Part shown: one piece after another, positions 37,064 through 46,650 of the stretch
How the letters are laid out: each line of letters starts with the position of its first letter
How positions within the stretch are numbered: the stretch's first letter is position 1
Translations under genes and position numbers: made by a program
Assembly: GCA_028285185.1 (NCBI GenBank)
Contig: JANQQD010000018.1
Coordinates: 1-57,318, forward strand
Length of the DNA: 57,318 nucleotides
Reading direction: 5' to 3'
DNA from: Anaerolineae bacterium
Lineage (GTDB): Bacteria; Pseudomonadota; Alphaproteobacteria; DSM-16000; Inquilinaceae
The notes under the pieces: generated by a model
Told to the model about the DNA's origin: nothing
The model's input: only the letters and a program-made list of their open reading frames with translations
Databases searched by the model: none

Positions 37064-38446
37064 TCACTTCATTCGTCTGCGAAGGTGGTTCAGCAGGTCG
37101 ATGCGGGTGATCAGGCCCTGGAACTCGCTGCCGTCGAACACGATCGCGACGTGATCTTTCGCGAAGATGGGCAGCAAGGTATCGATCGGCTGATCGGCGC
37201 CGATGGTTTCGAGCTTGGCGGTCATGGCGCTGGACACCGGCTCCTCGAAGCGCGCGTCGTTTCCGAACACGCGCATGAGGATGTCGCTTTCATCGATGAT
37301 CCCCGCCACCTGGCCGGCCCCGTTGAGGACGGGGAGCTGCGAGATATCGTAGAGCTTCATGCGGCCGTAGGCGACCAGTAGGTTGTCGTCGGGCGCCACT
37401 GTGACGGTTCCGTGCTCGTCATGCCGGCGGCTGATCAGGTCGCGCAGGTCCCCCTTCTGCTGGCGCTCAATGAACCCCTGATCGACCATCCAGTAGTCAT
37501 TGAACATCTTCGAAAGGTACTTGTTGCCGCTGTCGCAGACGAAGGTAACCACCCGCTTCGGTTCGCTTTGCTCGCGGCAGTAGCGCAGCGCCGCTGCAAT
37601 CAATGTGCCCGACGAAGAGCCTGCGAGAATCCCTTCGATGCGCAGCAGGTCTCGCGCCGTCGCAAGCGACTCGTCGTCCGGAATGGTATAGGCCTTTTTG
37701 ACGTTGGAGAGATCGCAGTTGTCCGGCAGGAAGTCCTCGCCGATGCCCTCGACGATCCAGCTGCCCACGTCATCCTTCAGGACGCCGGTCCTGACGTAGT
37801 CGGCCAGGATCGAGCCTTCCGGATCGGCCAGGACCATTTCCGTCTTGTCGGAGACCGAGTCGAAGAAGCGGGACAGTCCGGTGATCGTTCCGCCGGATCC
37901 CACGCCGCAGACCATGGCATCCAGGTCATGGTCCATCTGCTCCCAGATCTCCGGGCCGGTGGTTGTCTCGTGCGCCACGGGGTTTGCCGGATTGGAAAAC
38001 TGGTCGACGAAAAAGGCACCCGTCTCGTTGGCGATGCGCAGGGCCATGTCCTGGTAGTATTCGGGATGCCCCTTGCCCACATCCGACCGGGTCAGGAGCA
38101 CCTCGACGCCCAGCGCGCGCAGGTGAAAGATCTTCTCCTGCGCCATCTTGTCGGGAACCACAAGCGTGAGGTGGTATCCCTTCTGCGCCGCGACCAGGGC
38201 GAGGCCCAGGCCGGTATTGCCGGCGGTGGCCTCGATGAGCTTGCCGCCGGGCTTCAGCGTGCCGTCCCGTTCGGCCGCCTCGATCATGGAACGGCCGATC
38301 CGGTCCTTGATGGAGCCGCCGGGGTTCTCGCTCTCCAGCTTGAGAAAGAGGCGGCAGGGCCCGGTATCGATCTTGGCCACCTCGATCATCGGCGTGTCGC
38401 CGATCCGGTCCATGACGCTATGGAAGACGGCGCCGCTTGGGGCCAT
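37064..38446 (-). CDS. Cystathionine beta-synthase
   Basis: 460 residues. Fold-type II PLP domain with K47 (NPGGSIKDRI), the ATAGNTGLGLALVA loop and CGVGSGGTITG phosphate loop; then a tandem CBS domain pair (residues about 335–460: AYGRMKLYDISQLPVLNGAG and IFAKDHVAIVFDG). This architecture is that of true cystathionine beta-synthases, which condense serine and homocysteine. GGGAGG sits before the ATG. With the downstream gene it forms a complete reverse transsulfuration operon. Confidence 0.92.
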   Translation of the reverse strand: MAPSGAVFHSVMDRIGDTPMIEVAKIDTGPCRLFLKLESENPGGSIKDRIGRSMIEAAERDGTLKPGGKLIEATAGNTGLGLALVAAQKGYHLTLVVPDKMAQEKIFHLRALGVEVLLTRSDVGKGHPEYYQDMALRIANETGAFFVDQFSNPANPVAHETTTGPEIWEQMDHDLDAMVCGVGSGGTITGLSRFFDSVSDKTEMVLADPEGSILADYVRTGVLKDDVGSWIVEGIGEDFLPDNCDLSNVKKAYTIPDDESLATARDLLRIEGILAGSSSGTLIAAALRYCREQSEPKRVVTFVCDSGNKYLSKMFNDYWMVDQGFIERQQKGDLRDLISRRHDEHGTVTVAPDDNLLVAYGRMKLYDISQLPVLNGAGQVAGIIDESDILMRVFGNDARFEEPVSSAMTAKLETIGADQPIDTLLPIFAKDHVAIVFDGSEFQGLITRIDLLNHLRRRMK

Positions 38447-38562
38447 GGTCGGTTCCTCCCGAATTGATCAGCGACGACTTGCAGGCATGGTCGACCTATC
38501 CCCTAAGGGATTAGCCCTCTGGCCGCAAGGCCCGGCATGACCAGGGTGGCGGGAAGGGCGCT

Positions 38563-39792
38563 TCAGAGGGTTCCCTGGGCCGAATGGTCCGAGAGGACCC
38601 GCGTGGGAAAGCCATCGGATCTGAGAAGATCCACGACCTCGGCGACATGTTCGCTGTTGCGGGTTTCCAGAACCACGTCGATGTCGGCCTGCTTGGCCGG
38701 CACATCGTAGAACAGCCTTTGGTGATAAACCTCGATGATGTTGCCGCCGGTCTTGCCGATGATGCTGGCGATGCGCGCCAGCACCCCCGGCTGGTCGACG
38801 ATACCGATGCGCAGGCGCACCATGCGCCCGTCGCGGATCAGTCCACGGGTGAGGATGCCCGACAGCAGCTTGAGATCGATGTTTCCACCACAGATCACCG
38901 CGACCACCTTGCGGCCCGCGAAGCGCTCCGGATCCGCCAGGATCGCCGCGACCCCGGCTGCCCCGGCGCCCTCGACAACCAGCTTCTGCTCCTCGGCAAG
39001 GCGGTGGATGGCGCCTTCGATGTCGCTCTCGGCAACGACCACGATGTCGTCCACGAGCTTCTCGATGATCGCCTTGGTCAGTTGGCCCGGAACCTTGACA
39101 GCGATGCCGTCGGCCAGGCTCTGACCGCCCGTCATGGTCGCGGTGCCCCGGATGGCATCGGTCATCGAGGGAAAGAGCTCGCTCTCAACGCCGACCAGTT
39201 GGATCTCTGGGTTCGCGTCTTTGGCGACCGTGGCGATCCCCGACATGAGGCCGCCGCCGCCGATCGGCACCACGATGGAGTCCACATCCGGGCAGTCTTC
39301 CAGGATCTCCAAGCCCACGGTGCCTTGCCCTGCGATGACGTCGGGATCATCGAAGGGGTGCACGAAGGTCAGCCCCTCTTCTTCGGCGATCTGACGGGCC
39401 GAATGGGCGGATGCATCGAGCGTATCGCCGGTGAGCATGATGCGCGCGCCAAAGGCACGGGTTCGCTCGACCTTGGAGAAGGGGGCGAACTCCGGCATGA
39501 CAATGGTCGCCGGGATGCCCAGCCGCTGGGCATGATAGGCGACCCCCTGGGCATGGTTGCCGGCGGACATCGCGATGACCCCGCGTTGCGCTTCCTCCTT
39601 CGAGAGCTTGCTGAGCCGGATGTAGGCTCCCCGGTCCTTGAAGGAGCCGGTGTGCTGCATGTTTTCGAGCTTCAGCAAGACCTCACAGCCCAGGCGCTCA
39701 GAGAGTCGGCCGGCCGGGACCAAGGGGGTCCGGACCACCTTCCCGCGCAGGCTCTTGGCCGCTTCGTGGATCTCTTGAAGGGTCGTGGTCAT
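38563..39792 (-). CDS. Threonine ammonia-lyase with C-terminal ACT domain
   Basis: 409 residues. PLP lysine K52 (HTGSFKDRGAY), SAGNHAQGV, the PIGGGGLMSG phosphate loop, and a C-terminal ACT-like regulatory domain from about residue 325 (VRLRIGIVDQPGVLARIASI). This single-ACT form of about 400 residues is the common bacterial threonine dehydratase, making 2-oxobutyrate for isoleucine. It has a GGAAGG-type site before the ATG. It lies 116 bases upstream of CBS on the same strand and may be co-transcribed. Gene symbol left open, since ilvA and tdcB are both used for this form. Confidence 0.9.
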   Translation of the reverse strand: MTTTLQEIHEAAKSLRGKVVRTPLVPAGRLSERLGCEVLLKLENMQHTGSFKDRGAYIRLSKLSKEEAQRGVIAMSAGNHAQGVAYHAQRLGIPATIVMPEFAPFSKVERTRAFGARIMLTGDTLDASAHSARQIAEEEGLTFVHPFDDPDVIAGQGTVGLEILEDCPDVDSIVVPIGGGGLMSGIATVAKDANPEIQLVGVESELFPSMTDAIRGTATMTGGQSLADGIAVKVPGQLTKAIIEKLVDDIVVVAESDIEGAIHRLAEEQKLVVEGAGAAGVAAILADPERFAGRKVVAVICGGNIDLKLLSGILTRGLIRDGRMVRLRIGIVDQPGVLARIASIIGKTGGNIIEVYHQRLFYDVPAKQADIDVVLETRNSEHVAEVVDLLRSDGFPTRVLSDHSAQGTL

Positions 39793-39867
39793 TCCTGCCT
39801 TCCCAAAGCCGGACCGCTTCTGCGGCGGTTTCGGCGGCCGGCGCTTCGGCGCACGGCTCTGCGGCCC

Positions 39868-42246
39868 CTATTCTCGCGCGGGCAGGAGCCTTAGCTGTTC
39901 TGCCACCGCCCAGGTTTCCGGGGCTAGCGACACATTGAGGCCGTCGGCCCAGCGGCGGGATAGACTGCCGTAGAAGCGGGACAACGGATTGCCGGACTGG
40001 CCGGTGGCGACCATGAACCGCGAGCGGTCCAGGTCCGCCAGGTCGTAGACCGCGCGGTAGCCGGCCCCATGAACGTTCTCGAAGAGACGGTCCGAAGGGC
40101 CGCCAAGCCGGGCGGAGGCCCGGTTGATGGTCTCGTTGCCGCCGTCGCTTTCGATCCGGCGGGAAAACAGCCGGTTGACCACGGGGATTCGGCTGAGGAC
40201 GGGGTGAGGGAAGCGGGCGGCATGGGCCGCGCCCCAACGCCAATCGTCCATGTCATGGCCGAACCGCCCGGAGAGATGATCCAGGGCGAGATCCAAGGAA
40301 GCCGCAATCTGCGCGTCGCAGGTTTCTTCAACTTCGGTGTCGGTGTTGTCGCACCAGAGGCTATCCTCGCCGATCAGGCGCTCGACGGTGTAGAGCCCGC
40401 CATTGAGGAACTCCCGATAGTCCTTGCCCAGCTCGTCAGCCAGGAGCTCGCGGCTGAGTGCCCAGATCCAAGCCTGCAGAATGAGGGGTTCCGGTGCATT
40501 GCGGTGCATCCGCAGGTCCCAGGTTCGCAGCATGGTCATTGCCGCGGCGGCACGGTCACCATTGGGTGGGACGGACAGCAGGCGCGGCAGGATACGGCGG
40601 GCTCCGTTTGCGACGATATCCTGCTGCAGGATGACCGAATCCAACACATCGTGTTCGGCACCCTTTCCGGTCAGCTCGCCGACAATGCGCTCGGCGCGAT
40701 AGGGCGGCGGCCAATCGACGGCGATCAGGTGGGGGTAGCTGTCGGGGACGACCTTGTTGTTGGCATTCACCAATCGGCCGCTTTTCGGGTTGAGCGTCGC
40801 GGGCAACTCGTCGAAGGGAACGTAGCCGATCCAGTCGAATTCGCCGCTCCAGCCCGGGACCGGATGCTGGCCGTCGCCGGCGCGGCGAATCGGGATTCTG
40901 GCCGGCGCGATGAAGCCGATGTTTCCGTCGATATCAGCATAGAGAAAGTTCTGTTGCGGGGAGTGGAACTGACGCAGGGCCGCGCGGAACTCGGGCCAAT
41001 TCTCCGCATGATTGATGCCGTAGAGCGCATCGGCGGTGCGGTCGTCTCCGCGCAAGGCGGGCCAGGAGAGCGCGAGCACGGCGCCGGTTTCGGAAGAGCC
41101 GGCTTGGATGACATCGCTCATCACGGGGCCATGGCGGGTTTGGCGGACGGTGAGGCGCACCGCATCGCCATTGCGGACTCGGATCACCTCGTCGCGGATC
41201 TCGAAGGGCAGAGGGCCCTCCGGCGCCTCGTAGCTGTTGGGATCACCCGGCGCAAGGCGCTCGATGAAGAAATCCTGGGTATCGCCGTGGGTGCTGGTCA
41301 GGCCCCAGGCCAAACGTCCGTTGTGGCCAAGCACCAGGAAGGGGACACCCGGTGCCGTGGCACCGACCAGCGTGACTCCAGGAGCCTCCAGCCTGGCCAA
41401 CATCCAGAAGCCCGGGGAGTCCAGGGACAGGTGTGGATCGTTGGCGAGGACCGGCTTGCCGCTTGCGGTTCGAGATCCGTCGATGGCCCAGGCGTTGGAG
41501 GCGCCGTTTGGCTCGGCCCAGGGGGGCAGAATCGTGGCCAGTTGCTCGGCAACCACCTGGTCCACAAGCCGTGCACGGCTTTGCAGGGTCAAGGGGCCGT
41601 CTTCGGGGTAGCTGGGCCAAAGCGCTGCGATCTTCTCGGGGCTGAAGCGGCCGGCCAGGCGTGCCCTGCTGAGCTCTGCCCGCCAGTTGTCGGAAAGATT
41701 CAAAGCCATCATTCGGCCCCAGAGCAGCGAGTCCACCGCGCTCCAGGGCTTGGGGCTGTAGCGTAGGATCTGGAACTCGAGCGGCAGGGGGCCTTGGTGG
41801 CTGGTCAGGAAGGCGTTGACTCCCTCCGCGTAGGCCTCCAATGCGTCCCGAGTTTCTGCGGTCAGTTGTTCCAGGTTGGCTTCGGCGACCTGGCGAAACC
41901 CCAGAGTCCGGAAGAGGCGGTCGAGATTCAGGGTCCTCTCGCCAACCACTTCCGAAAGCTCGCCGCCGGCGGTGCGGCGCATGAAATCCATCTGCCAGAG
42001 GCGCTCTTGGGCATGGACGAATCCGAGGCCGCGATAGAGATCGAGCAGGTTTTCTGCGCGGATGTTGACCAGCCCGTCGCGGTCTCTGAGGACGGTGACT
42101 TCCGCATCAAAGCCGGCGAGCCTGAGATCTCCCTCCGTTTTGGGAAGCGAGCCCAGCAGCCACAGGTAAAGACCGCCCGCGGCAACCACCGCCAGGCCGG
42201 CGATGCCGACGCAGACGTAAAGCAGGCCCTTTAAGAGTTTCCGCAT
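39868..42246 (-). CDS. Penicillin acylase family Ntn-hydrolase
   Basis: 792 residues. N-terminal TM/signal helix (residues about 6–30), then the alpha subunit (GLGFVHAQERLWQMDFMRR), the autocleavage and nucleophile serine S250 (PNGASNAWAIDGS) and the beta subunit with the oxyanion/Asn region FLVLGHNGRLAWGLT and HSPQQNFLYADIDGNIGF. The precursor would cut itself before S250. Substrates of the family include penicillins and acyl-homoserine lactones; none can be read from sequence. It lies 75 bases upstream of the threonine ammonia-lyase gene on the same strand. Confidence 0.9.
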   Translation of the reverse strand: MRKLLKGLLYVCVGIAGLAVVAAGGLYLWLLGSLPKTEGDLRLAGFDAEVTVLRDRDGLVNIRAENLLDLYRGLGFVHAQERLWQMDFMRRTAGGELSEVVGERTLNLDRLFRTLGFRQVAEANLEQLTAETRDALEAYAEGVNAFLTSHQGPLPLEFQILRYSPKPWSAVDSLLWGRMMALNLSDNWRAELSRARLAGRFSPEKIAALWPSYPEDGPLTLQSRARLVDQVVAEQLATILPPWAEPNGASNAWAIDGSRTASGKPVLANDPHLSLDSPGFWMLARLEAPGVTLVGATAPGVPFLVLGHNGRLAWGLTSTHGDTQDFFIERLAPGDPNSYEAPEGPLPFEIRDEVIRVRNGDAVRLTVRQTRHGPVMSDVIQAGSSETGAVLALSWPALRGDDRTADALYGINHAENWPEFRAALRQFHSPQQNFLYADIDGNIGFIAPARIPIRRAGDGQHPVPGWSGEFDWIGYVPFDELPATLNPKSGRLVNANNKVVPDSYPHLIAVDWPPPYRAERIVGELTGKGAEHDVLDSVILQQDIVANGARRILPRLLSVPPNGDRAAAAMTMLRTWDLRMHRNAPEPLILQAWIWALSRELLADELGKDYREFLNGGLYTVERLIGEDSLWCDNTDTEVEETCDAQIAASLDLALDHLSGRFGHDMDDWRWGAAHAARFPHPVLSRIPVVNRLFSRRIESDGGNETINRASARLGGPSDRLFENVHGAGYRAVYDLADLDRSRFMVATGQSGNPLSRFYGSLSRRWADGLNVSLAPETWAVAEQLRLLPARE

Positions 42247-42400
42247 CCCGACCCAATCGCCTTTGGATGTCTCTGGCTCACAGTTGCCGGTTCCCGGGCC
42301 TCGCCAGCCTCCGCTGAGGTCCGCTGGCCTTCATGGGAGGCTCCCGCCTTCAACTTCGCAGGAAAGACGGGTAAGGCATTCCCGCGCAAGGGGCAATAGC

Positions 42401-42547
42401 ATGGCCGCACAAGGTTCCAAAAAGGTTATCGTCACGGTGCCGGCCGGTAACACTTTGATTGCCACCACCAAATTCGCAGCCTCCGCAACCCTGGCCGGCG
42501 TCGAGAGACTGGCGGCAGGGGGCTGTATCGGCGCCGATTTGAGCTGA
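42401..42547 (+). pseudogene. Short orphan fragment resembling the N-terminus of a cation diffusion facilitator
   Basis: 48-residue frame with an AAGGGG site seven bases before the ATG. Its first part, GSKKVI–GN-LIA-TKF-A, matches the well-known start of CDF (cation efflux) transporters (GSKKVIYAALxGNxLIAxTKF), and the following ERLAAGG-GAD aligns loosely with the MLSEGIHSLVD segment. The stop comes where the first TM helix should end, and no later CDF region is visible in any frame. I read it as a decayed or truncated gene, but a short expressed peptide cannot be excluded. Confidence 0.5.
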
Positions 42548-42617
42548 ATCATTCCGCGGCCGGCAAGCGTCTGATAATCCATAACAACTGGATCAATACC
42601 GGCAGGGGTCGCAGGCG

Positions 42618-44477
42618 ATGAACAAGGCGATCCTCAAGTGGTTGCCCGCCCTTTTGATCGGCATTCTTCTGCTTGGTTTCCTGGCGAACCTTCAGGAGCG
42701 GGCCACACCGTCGCAGCGCGCGGCCGAAATCTCCTACAGCGCGTTCAAAACTCTGCTGGAGGAGCGCCGGGTGACCGACGTGGTCCTGGAGGGCGAGACG
42801 GCCTCCGCGGCTTTGCGCCGGGAGCCTGGGGCCGGCGAGAGCGATCCCATCGAATGGGTCGTCGCAAACCTCCCGCCGATGCAGGACCCCAATCTGCTTG
42901 AGCTGATTGAGGAAAGCGGGGCCACGCTTACTGTTAACCCCTCATCGAGTGAGGGGGGGAGCTTGCTCGTGGGCCTGCTTCCCTGGCTGCTCTTTCTGGC
43001 ATTGTATTTCTGGTTCTGGCATCGCATGCAGAACAACCTTGTCGGACGGTTTGGTGGCCGTGAACCCTCAGATTTTCTCTCCGGGTCAGCCAAGAAGGAG
43101 ACCAAGACCCCGCGCCGCGTCACCTTCGACGATGTTGCCGGCCAGGATGCGGCGAAACGGGAAGTCAGCGAATTGGTCGACTTCCTGAAGGATCCCGAGC
43201 GCTACCGGCTGCTGGGCGCCGAGGCGCCCCGTGGGGTGCTGCTCATGGGACCTCCCGGAACCGGCAAGACCCTCCTGGCACGTGCGTTGGCGGGAGAGGC
43301 GGGGGTCGCCTTCTACCACACCTCGGCTTCCGAGTTCATCGAGATGTTCGTGGGGGTCGGCGCCTCGCGGGTTCGCAAGATGTTCGAAGAAGCCAAGAAG
43401 CGGGCGCCCAGCATCATCTTCGTCGACGAACTCGACGCCGTCGGCCGTGTGCGCGGTACCGGCCTGGGGGGCGGCAACGACGAGCGCGAGCAGACCCTCA
43501 ATCAGATCCTGGCGGAAATGGACGGCTTTTCCGGACACGAGGCGGTGATCGTGCTCGCTGCCACCAACCGGCCGGATGTCTTGGATCCGGCCTTGCTGCG
43601 ACCCGGCCGTTTCGATCGGCATGTGACCCTGGAGCTCCCGGACCGCGAGGCCCGTGCGGCCATTTTGAAGGTCCATACGCGCAACGTCCCGCTGGCCAAA
43701 GACGTCGACCTGCCGCTTCTGGCTGCCTCCACGCCCGGCTTCTCCGGGGCCGACCTGAAGAACCTCGTCAACGAGGCGGCCATGGCCGCGGCCCGTGCCG
43801 GTGAACGCGCCATCGCGATGCGGCACTTCGATGACATGCGGGACAAGGTGGTCATGGGGTCTGTCCGCAGTCTCGCGATCCGCCCGGAGGAACGTCACCG
43901 TCTCGCGGTGCACGAGGCCGGCCATACGGTGGTTGCCCACTTCCTGCCAACGGCCGATCCAATCTACAAGGTCACGATTATTCCCCGGGGGCGGGCGCTG
44001 GGCGGCACTCATATGCTGCCGGAGGAGGAGCGCCATACCCTGCCTCTGGACTACCTGAAGGATCGCCTGGCCGTCCTCCTAGGCGGACGGACCGCCGAGC
44101 AGGAGTTGCTCGGGGACGTGAGTTCCGGGGCCGACGACGACATCCAGAAAGCCACCCAGTTGGCCCGGGCGATGGTTTCACGCTGGGGCATGTCGGACGA
44201 GATCGGCCCGGTCGATCTGCGGCAAAGCGATGAGCATCCCTTCCTGGGCCGGGAGATCGCCCAGCCGCGGCGGTTCAGCGAGACCACGGCCCACGAAGTC
44301 GACAGGGCTGTCTCGGACCTGCTGCAGGAGGCGGCAGCCAGAGCCGCAACCATCATCAAGACCAACGGCAGGGGCATGGACCAATTGGTCCGGCGCCTCG
44401 AAGAACGCGAAAGCCTCGGCGCCGAAGAGATAAACGCCTGCCTGGGGCCGGCCATGGACCAGGGCTCGGCAGCGTGA
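42618..44477 (+). CDS. FtsH-family ATP-dependent zinc metalloprotease
   Basis: 619 residues. TM helices at about 7–24 and 115–134; AAA+ domain with Walker A GPPGTGKT (211–218), Walker [13 protein letters not shown] and arginine finger RPGRFDRH; zinc protease site H432-E-A-G-H436 with the third ligand in the [11 protein letters not shown] region. It degrades membrane and short-lived proteins. It lacks the usual company of the main alphaproteobacterial ftsH (tilS upstream), so it is probably a second FtsH copy; that inference needs the rest of the genome. Symbol left empty for this reason. Confidence 0.92.
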   Translation: MNKAILKWLPALLIGILLLGFLANLQERATPSQRAAEISYSAFKTLLEERRVTDVVLEGETASAALRREPGAGESDPIEWVVANLPPMQDPNLLELIEESGATLTVNPSSSEGGSLLVGLLPWLLFLALYFWFWHRMQNNLVGRFGGREPSDFLSGSAKKETKTPRRVTFDDVAGQDAAKREVSELVDFLKDPERYRLLGAEAPRGVLLMGPPGTGKTLLARALAGEAGVAFYHTSASEFIEMFVGVGASRVRKMFEEAKKRAPSIIFVDELDAVGRVRGTGLGGGNDEREQTLNQILAEMDGFSGHEAVIVLAATNRPDVLDPALLRPGRFDRHVTLELPDREARAAILKVHTRNVPLAKDVDLPLLAASTPGFSGADLKNLVNEAAMAAARAGERAIAMRHFDDMRDKVVMGSVRSLAIRPEERHRLAVHEAGHTVVAHFLPTADPIYKVTIIPRGRALGGTHMLPEEERHTLPLDYLKDRLAVLLGGRTAEQELLGDVSSGADDDIQKATQLARAMVSRWGMSDEIGPVDLRQSDEHPFLGREIAQPRRFSETTAHEVDRAVSDLLQEAAARAATIIKTNGRGMDQLVRRLEERESLGAEEINACLGPAMDQGSAA

Positions 44478-44522
44478 TGCCGGCGTCCCTGTAGGCCGCC
44501 GCCCGGGTGCGACCGGCGCCGA

Positions 44523-45779
44523 TTGCCGCTTGCAGGTAAAGAGGCCGCTTTCTATAGATGGGGGACCGGTGCTGCCCGCGGGCGGCACGACTTCGCAATC
44601 ACGCTATGGGTTCCGATCGTGGCGGTCGAGAAAGGTCAGTTTCCCGATGTGGCCGCGGTCGCCCGCGCCCTCTCTCCAAGCTATCCGGTGTACTGCCTGC
44701 GTCCTGAAGTGCTCGCGGAAACGGCGCGGCGTTTCATCAGCCAGTTCCCCGGCACCGTTCTCTACGCCGTCAAGTGCAACCCCCACCCCCTGGTGCTGTC
44801 GGCGCTCTACAAGGGTGGTGTGAGGCATTTCGATACTGCGTCGCTCACAGAGATCGCGCAGATCTGTGACACCTACGCCGATGCCCATGCCTACTTCATG
44901 CACCCGGTGAAGGGGCGGGCGGTGATCAAGTCGGCGAGTTCCGTCTACGGCATCCGCCATTTCGTCATCGATCATGAAGACGAGCTCAACAAGGTCATTG
45001 ACGTGGCCGGCGTCGACGGCACGGTCATCGTGGTGCGCGTGGATACGCCGCCGGCGGACGATGCCCTCTATCACCTTGCCGCAAAGTTCGGCGCCGATGC
45101 GGGCGAGGCTGCACGCCTGATGACCCTGGCGAAGGAGCGTGGTTGCAAGGTCGGTCTGGCCTTCCATGTGGGATCGCAGTGCCGCAGCCCCGATGCCTAT
45201 GCCGAGGCCCTGGCGGTGATCGGCGAAGTGATCGACATGGCCGGGTTCCAACCCACCTGCCTGGACGTGGGTGGTGGCTTTCCCGCGGCCTACGGTGATC
45301 GTCCCACTCCGCCGCTGGAAGACTACATGGCGGCCATCCGCGGCGGCCTGAAGGAGCTGGATCTGAGTCCCACAGTGGAGGTCATGGCCGAACCGGGCCG
45401 GGCGCTGGTGGCGCATGGCTGCTCGCTGCTGACCCAGGTCCAGTTACGCAAGGGCGACCGTCTCTACATCAACGACGGGATCTACGGCAGTCTCTCGGAG
45501 ATGTCGCAAGTCGCCGTGCGGCTGCCCACCCGACTCATTCGTCTGGACGGTCCGGTGTCAGAGATGGCCGGGGAGTTCGTGCTGAACGGACCGACCTGTG
45601 ACTCCCTCGATGTCCTCCCGGGGACCTTTACGCTGCCGGCGGACGTGAGGGAGGGCGACTGGATCGAAATCGATCAGATCGGCGCCTATTCAAACGCTCT
45701 GGCGACGCGGTTCAACGGCTTCCATCCGGAGACTTTCGTCCAGGTCTTCGATACGCCGCCGGCATTGGCGGCTGCCTGA
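44523..45779 (+). CDS. PLP-dependent ornithine/diaminopimelate-type decarboxylase (fold III)
   Basis: 418 residues from a TTG; the real start may be later (GTG at 44619), since the first 32 residues are not family-like. Alanine-racemase-type barrel: PLP lysine K84 (VLYAVKCNPHP), GVRHFDTASLTEI, FHVGSQCRSPDAY and LDVGGGFPAAY for phosphate binding, EPGRALVAHG, and the catalytic Cys in LNGPTCDSLDVL. The FDTAS and VGSQ signs favour ornithine decarboxylase, making putrescine. It follows ftsH by 45 bases and a hydrolase gene follows it by five. Confidence 0.85.
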   Translation: MPLAGKEAAFYRWGTGAARGRHDFAITLWVPIVAVEKGQFPDVAAVARALSPSYPVYCLRPEVLAETARRFISQFPGTVLYAVKCNPHPLVLSALYKGGVRHFDTASLTEIAQICDTYADAHAYFMHPVKGRAVIKSASSVYGIRHFVIDHEDELNKVIDVAGVDGTVIVVRVDTPPADDALYHLAAKFGADAGEAARLMTLAKERGCKVGLAFHVGSQCRSPDAYAEALAVIGEVIDMAGFQPTCLDVGGGFPAAYGDRPTPPLEDYMAAIRGGLKELDLSPTVEVMAEPGRALVAHGCSLLTQVQLRKGDRLYINDGIYGSLSEMSQVAVRLPTRLIRLDGPVSEMAGEFVLNGPTCDSLDVLPGTFTLPADVREGDWIEIDQIGAYSNALATRFNGFHPETFVQVFDTPPALAAA

Positions 45780-45784
45780 TTGCC

Positions 45785-46639
45785 ATGGCGGAGCCCGATC
45801 AGAACCAACTGCTCTGCCTGTCGAAGACCGGCTTTCATGCGCTCCATTACCGCTGCTTCGGCCCGGAAGAAGCGCATCCGGTGATCTGCGTGCATGGTCT
45901 CGGTCGCAACGCGCGCGACTTCGATTTCCTCGCCGGCCTGCTTGCCGCCCACGGGCGGCAGGTCGTCTGCCCGGATATTGTCGGCCGCGGGCAGAGCGAC
46001 TGGCTGCGCGATCCCATGGACTACGGCTATCCGCAGTACCTCTCGGACATGAGCGCCCTCATCGCCCGCTTGAACTGCCAGTCTGTGGACTGGGTCGGAA
46101 CCTCCATGGGCGGCCTTATCGGAATGATGCTGGCTGCCATGCCGGGCAGTCCGATACGGCGCTTGGTGATCAACGATGTCGGGGCCTTCATCCCCAAGGC
46201 GGCGCTGCAGCGCATTCTCGGCTACTTTGGCGCCGATCCGATCTTCTCGAGTTACGATGCGGCGGAGGCCTACCATCGGGAAATCTATCGCAGTTTCGGC
46301 GATCTGACGGCGGCACAGTGGCGCCACTTGGTCGAGACCTCGCTGCGCCAGGAAGGAGCCAACTGGCGTCTCCACTATGACCCGCGCATTGCCGAGCCGA
46401 TGCGGGCCCAAGAAGTGACCGATGTCGATCTCTGGCCGGTCTGGCAGGCCATCACCTGCCCGGTCCTGTTGCTGCGGGGTGCTGAGTCCGATCTGCTGTT
46501 GAAAGAGACGGCGGAGGAGATGACCAGGCGCAGGCCCCAAACCGAGTTGATGGAGCTTCCCGGCTGCGGCCACGCCCCGCCGCTTTTGGATCCGGTCCAG
46601 GCTGAGCCGGTTGTCCGCTGGCTGGCCGCCGAGCCCTGA
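45785..46639 (+). CDS. Alpha/beta hydrolase
   Basis: 284 residues. HGLGRNARDFDFLA oxyanion region, nucleophile S107 in VGTSMGG, a helical cap (residues about 130–200), and the catalytic His in PGCGHAPPLLDP. Ester hydrolase is the plain reading; the substrate is not visible. It is five bases after the decarboxylase stop and 11 before the next hydrolase, so these three form one unit. Confidence 0.85.
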   Translation: MAEPDQNQLLCLSKTGFHALHYRCFGPEEAHPVICVHGLGRNARDFDFLAGLLAAHGRQVVCPDIVGRGQSDWLRDPMDYGYPQYLSDMSALIARLNCQSVDWVGTSMGGLIGMMLAAMPGSPIRRLVINDVGAFIPKAALQRILGYFGADPIFSSYDAAEAYHREIYRSFGDLTAAQWRHLVETSLRQEGANWRLHYDPRIAEPMRAQEVTDVDLWPVWQAITCPVLLLRGAESDLLLKETAEEMTRRRPQTELMELPGCGHAPPLLDPVQAEPVVRWLAAEP

Positions 46640-46650
46640 GGCAAAGGGCC

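Noticed and set aside
38584..39894. A 436-codon plus-strand frame
   Set aside because: Antisense to the threonine ammonia-lyase gene, which has intact PLP motifs.
44478..44560. Possible speF riboswitch-like leader before the decarboxylase gene
   Set aside because: Only 45 bases separate ftsH from the open frame, far too short for the known element.
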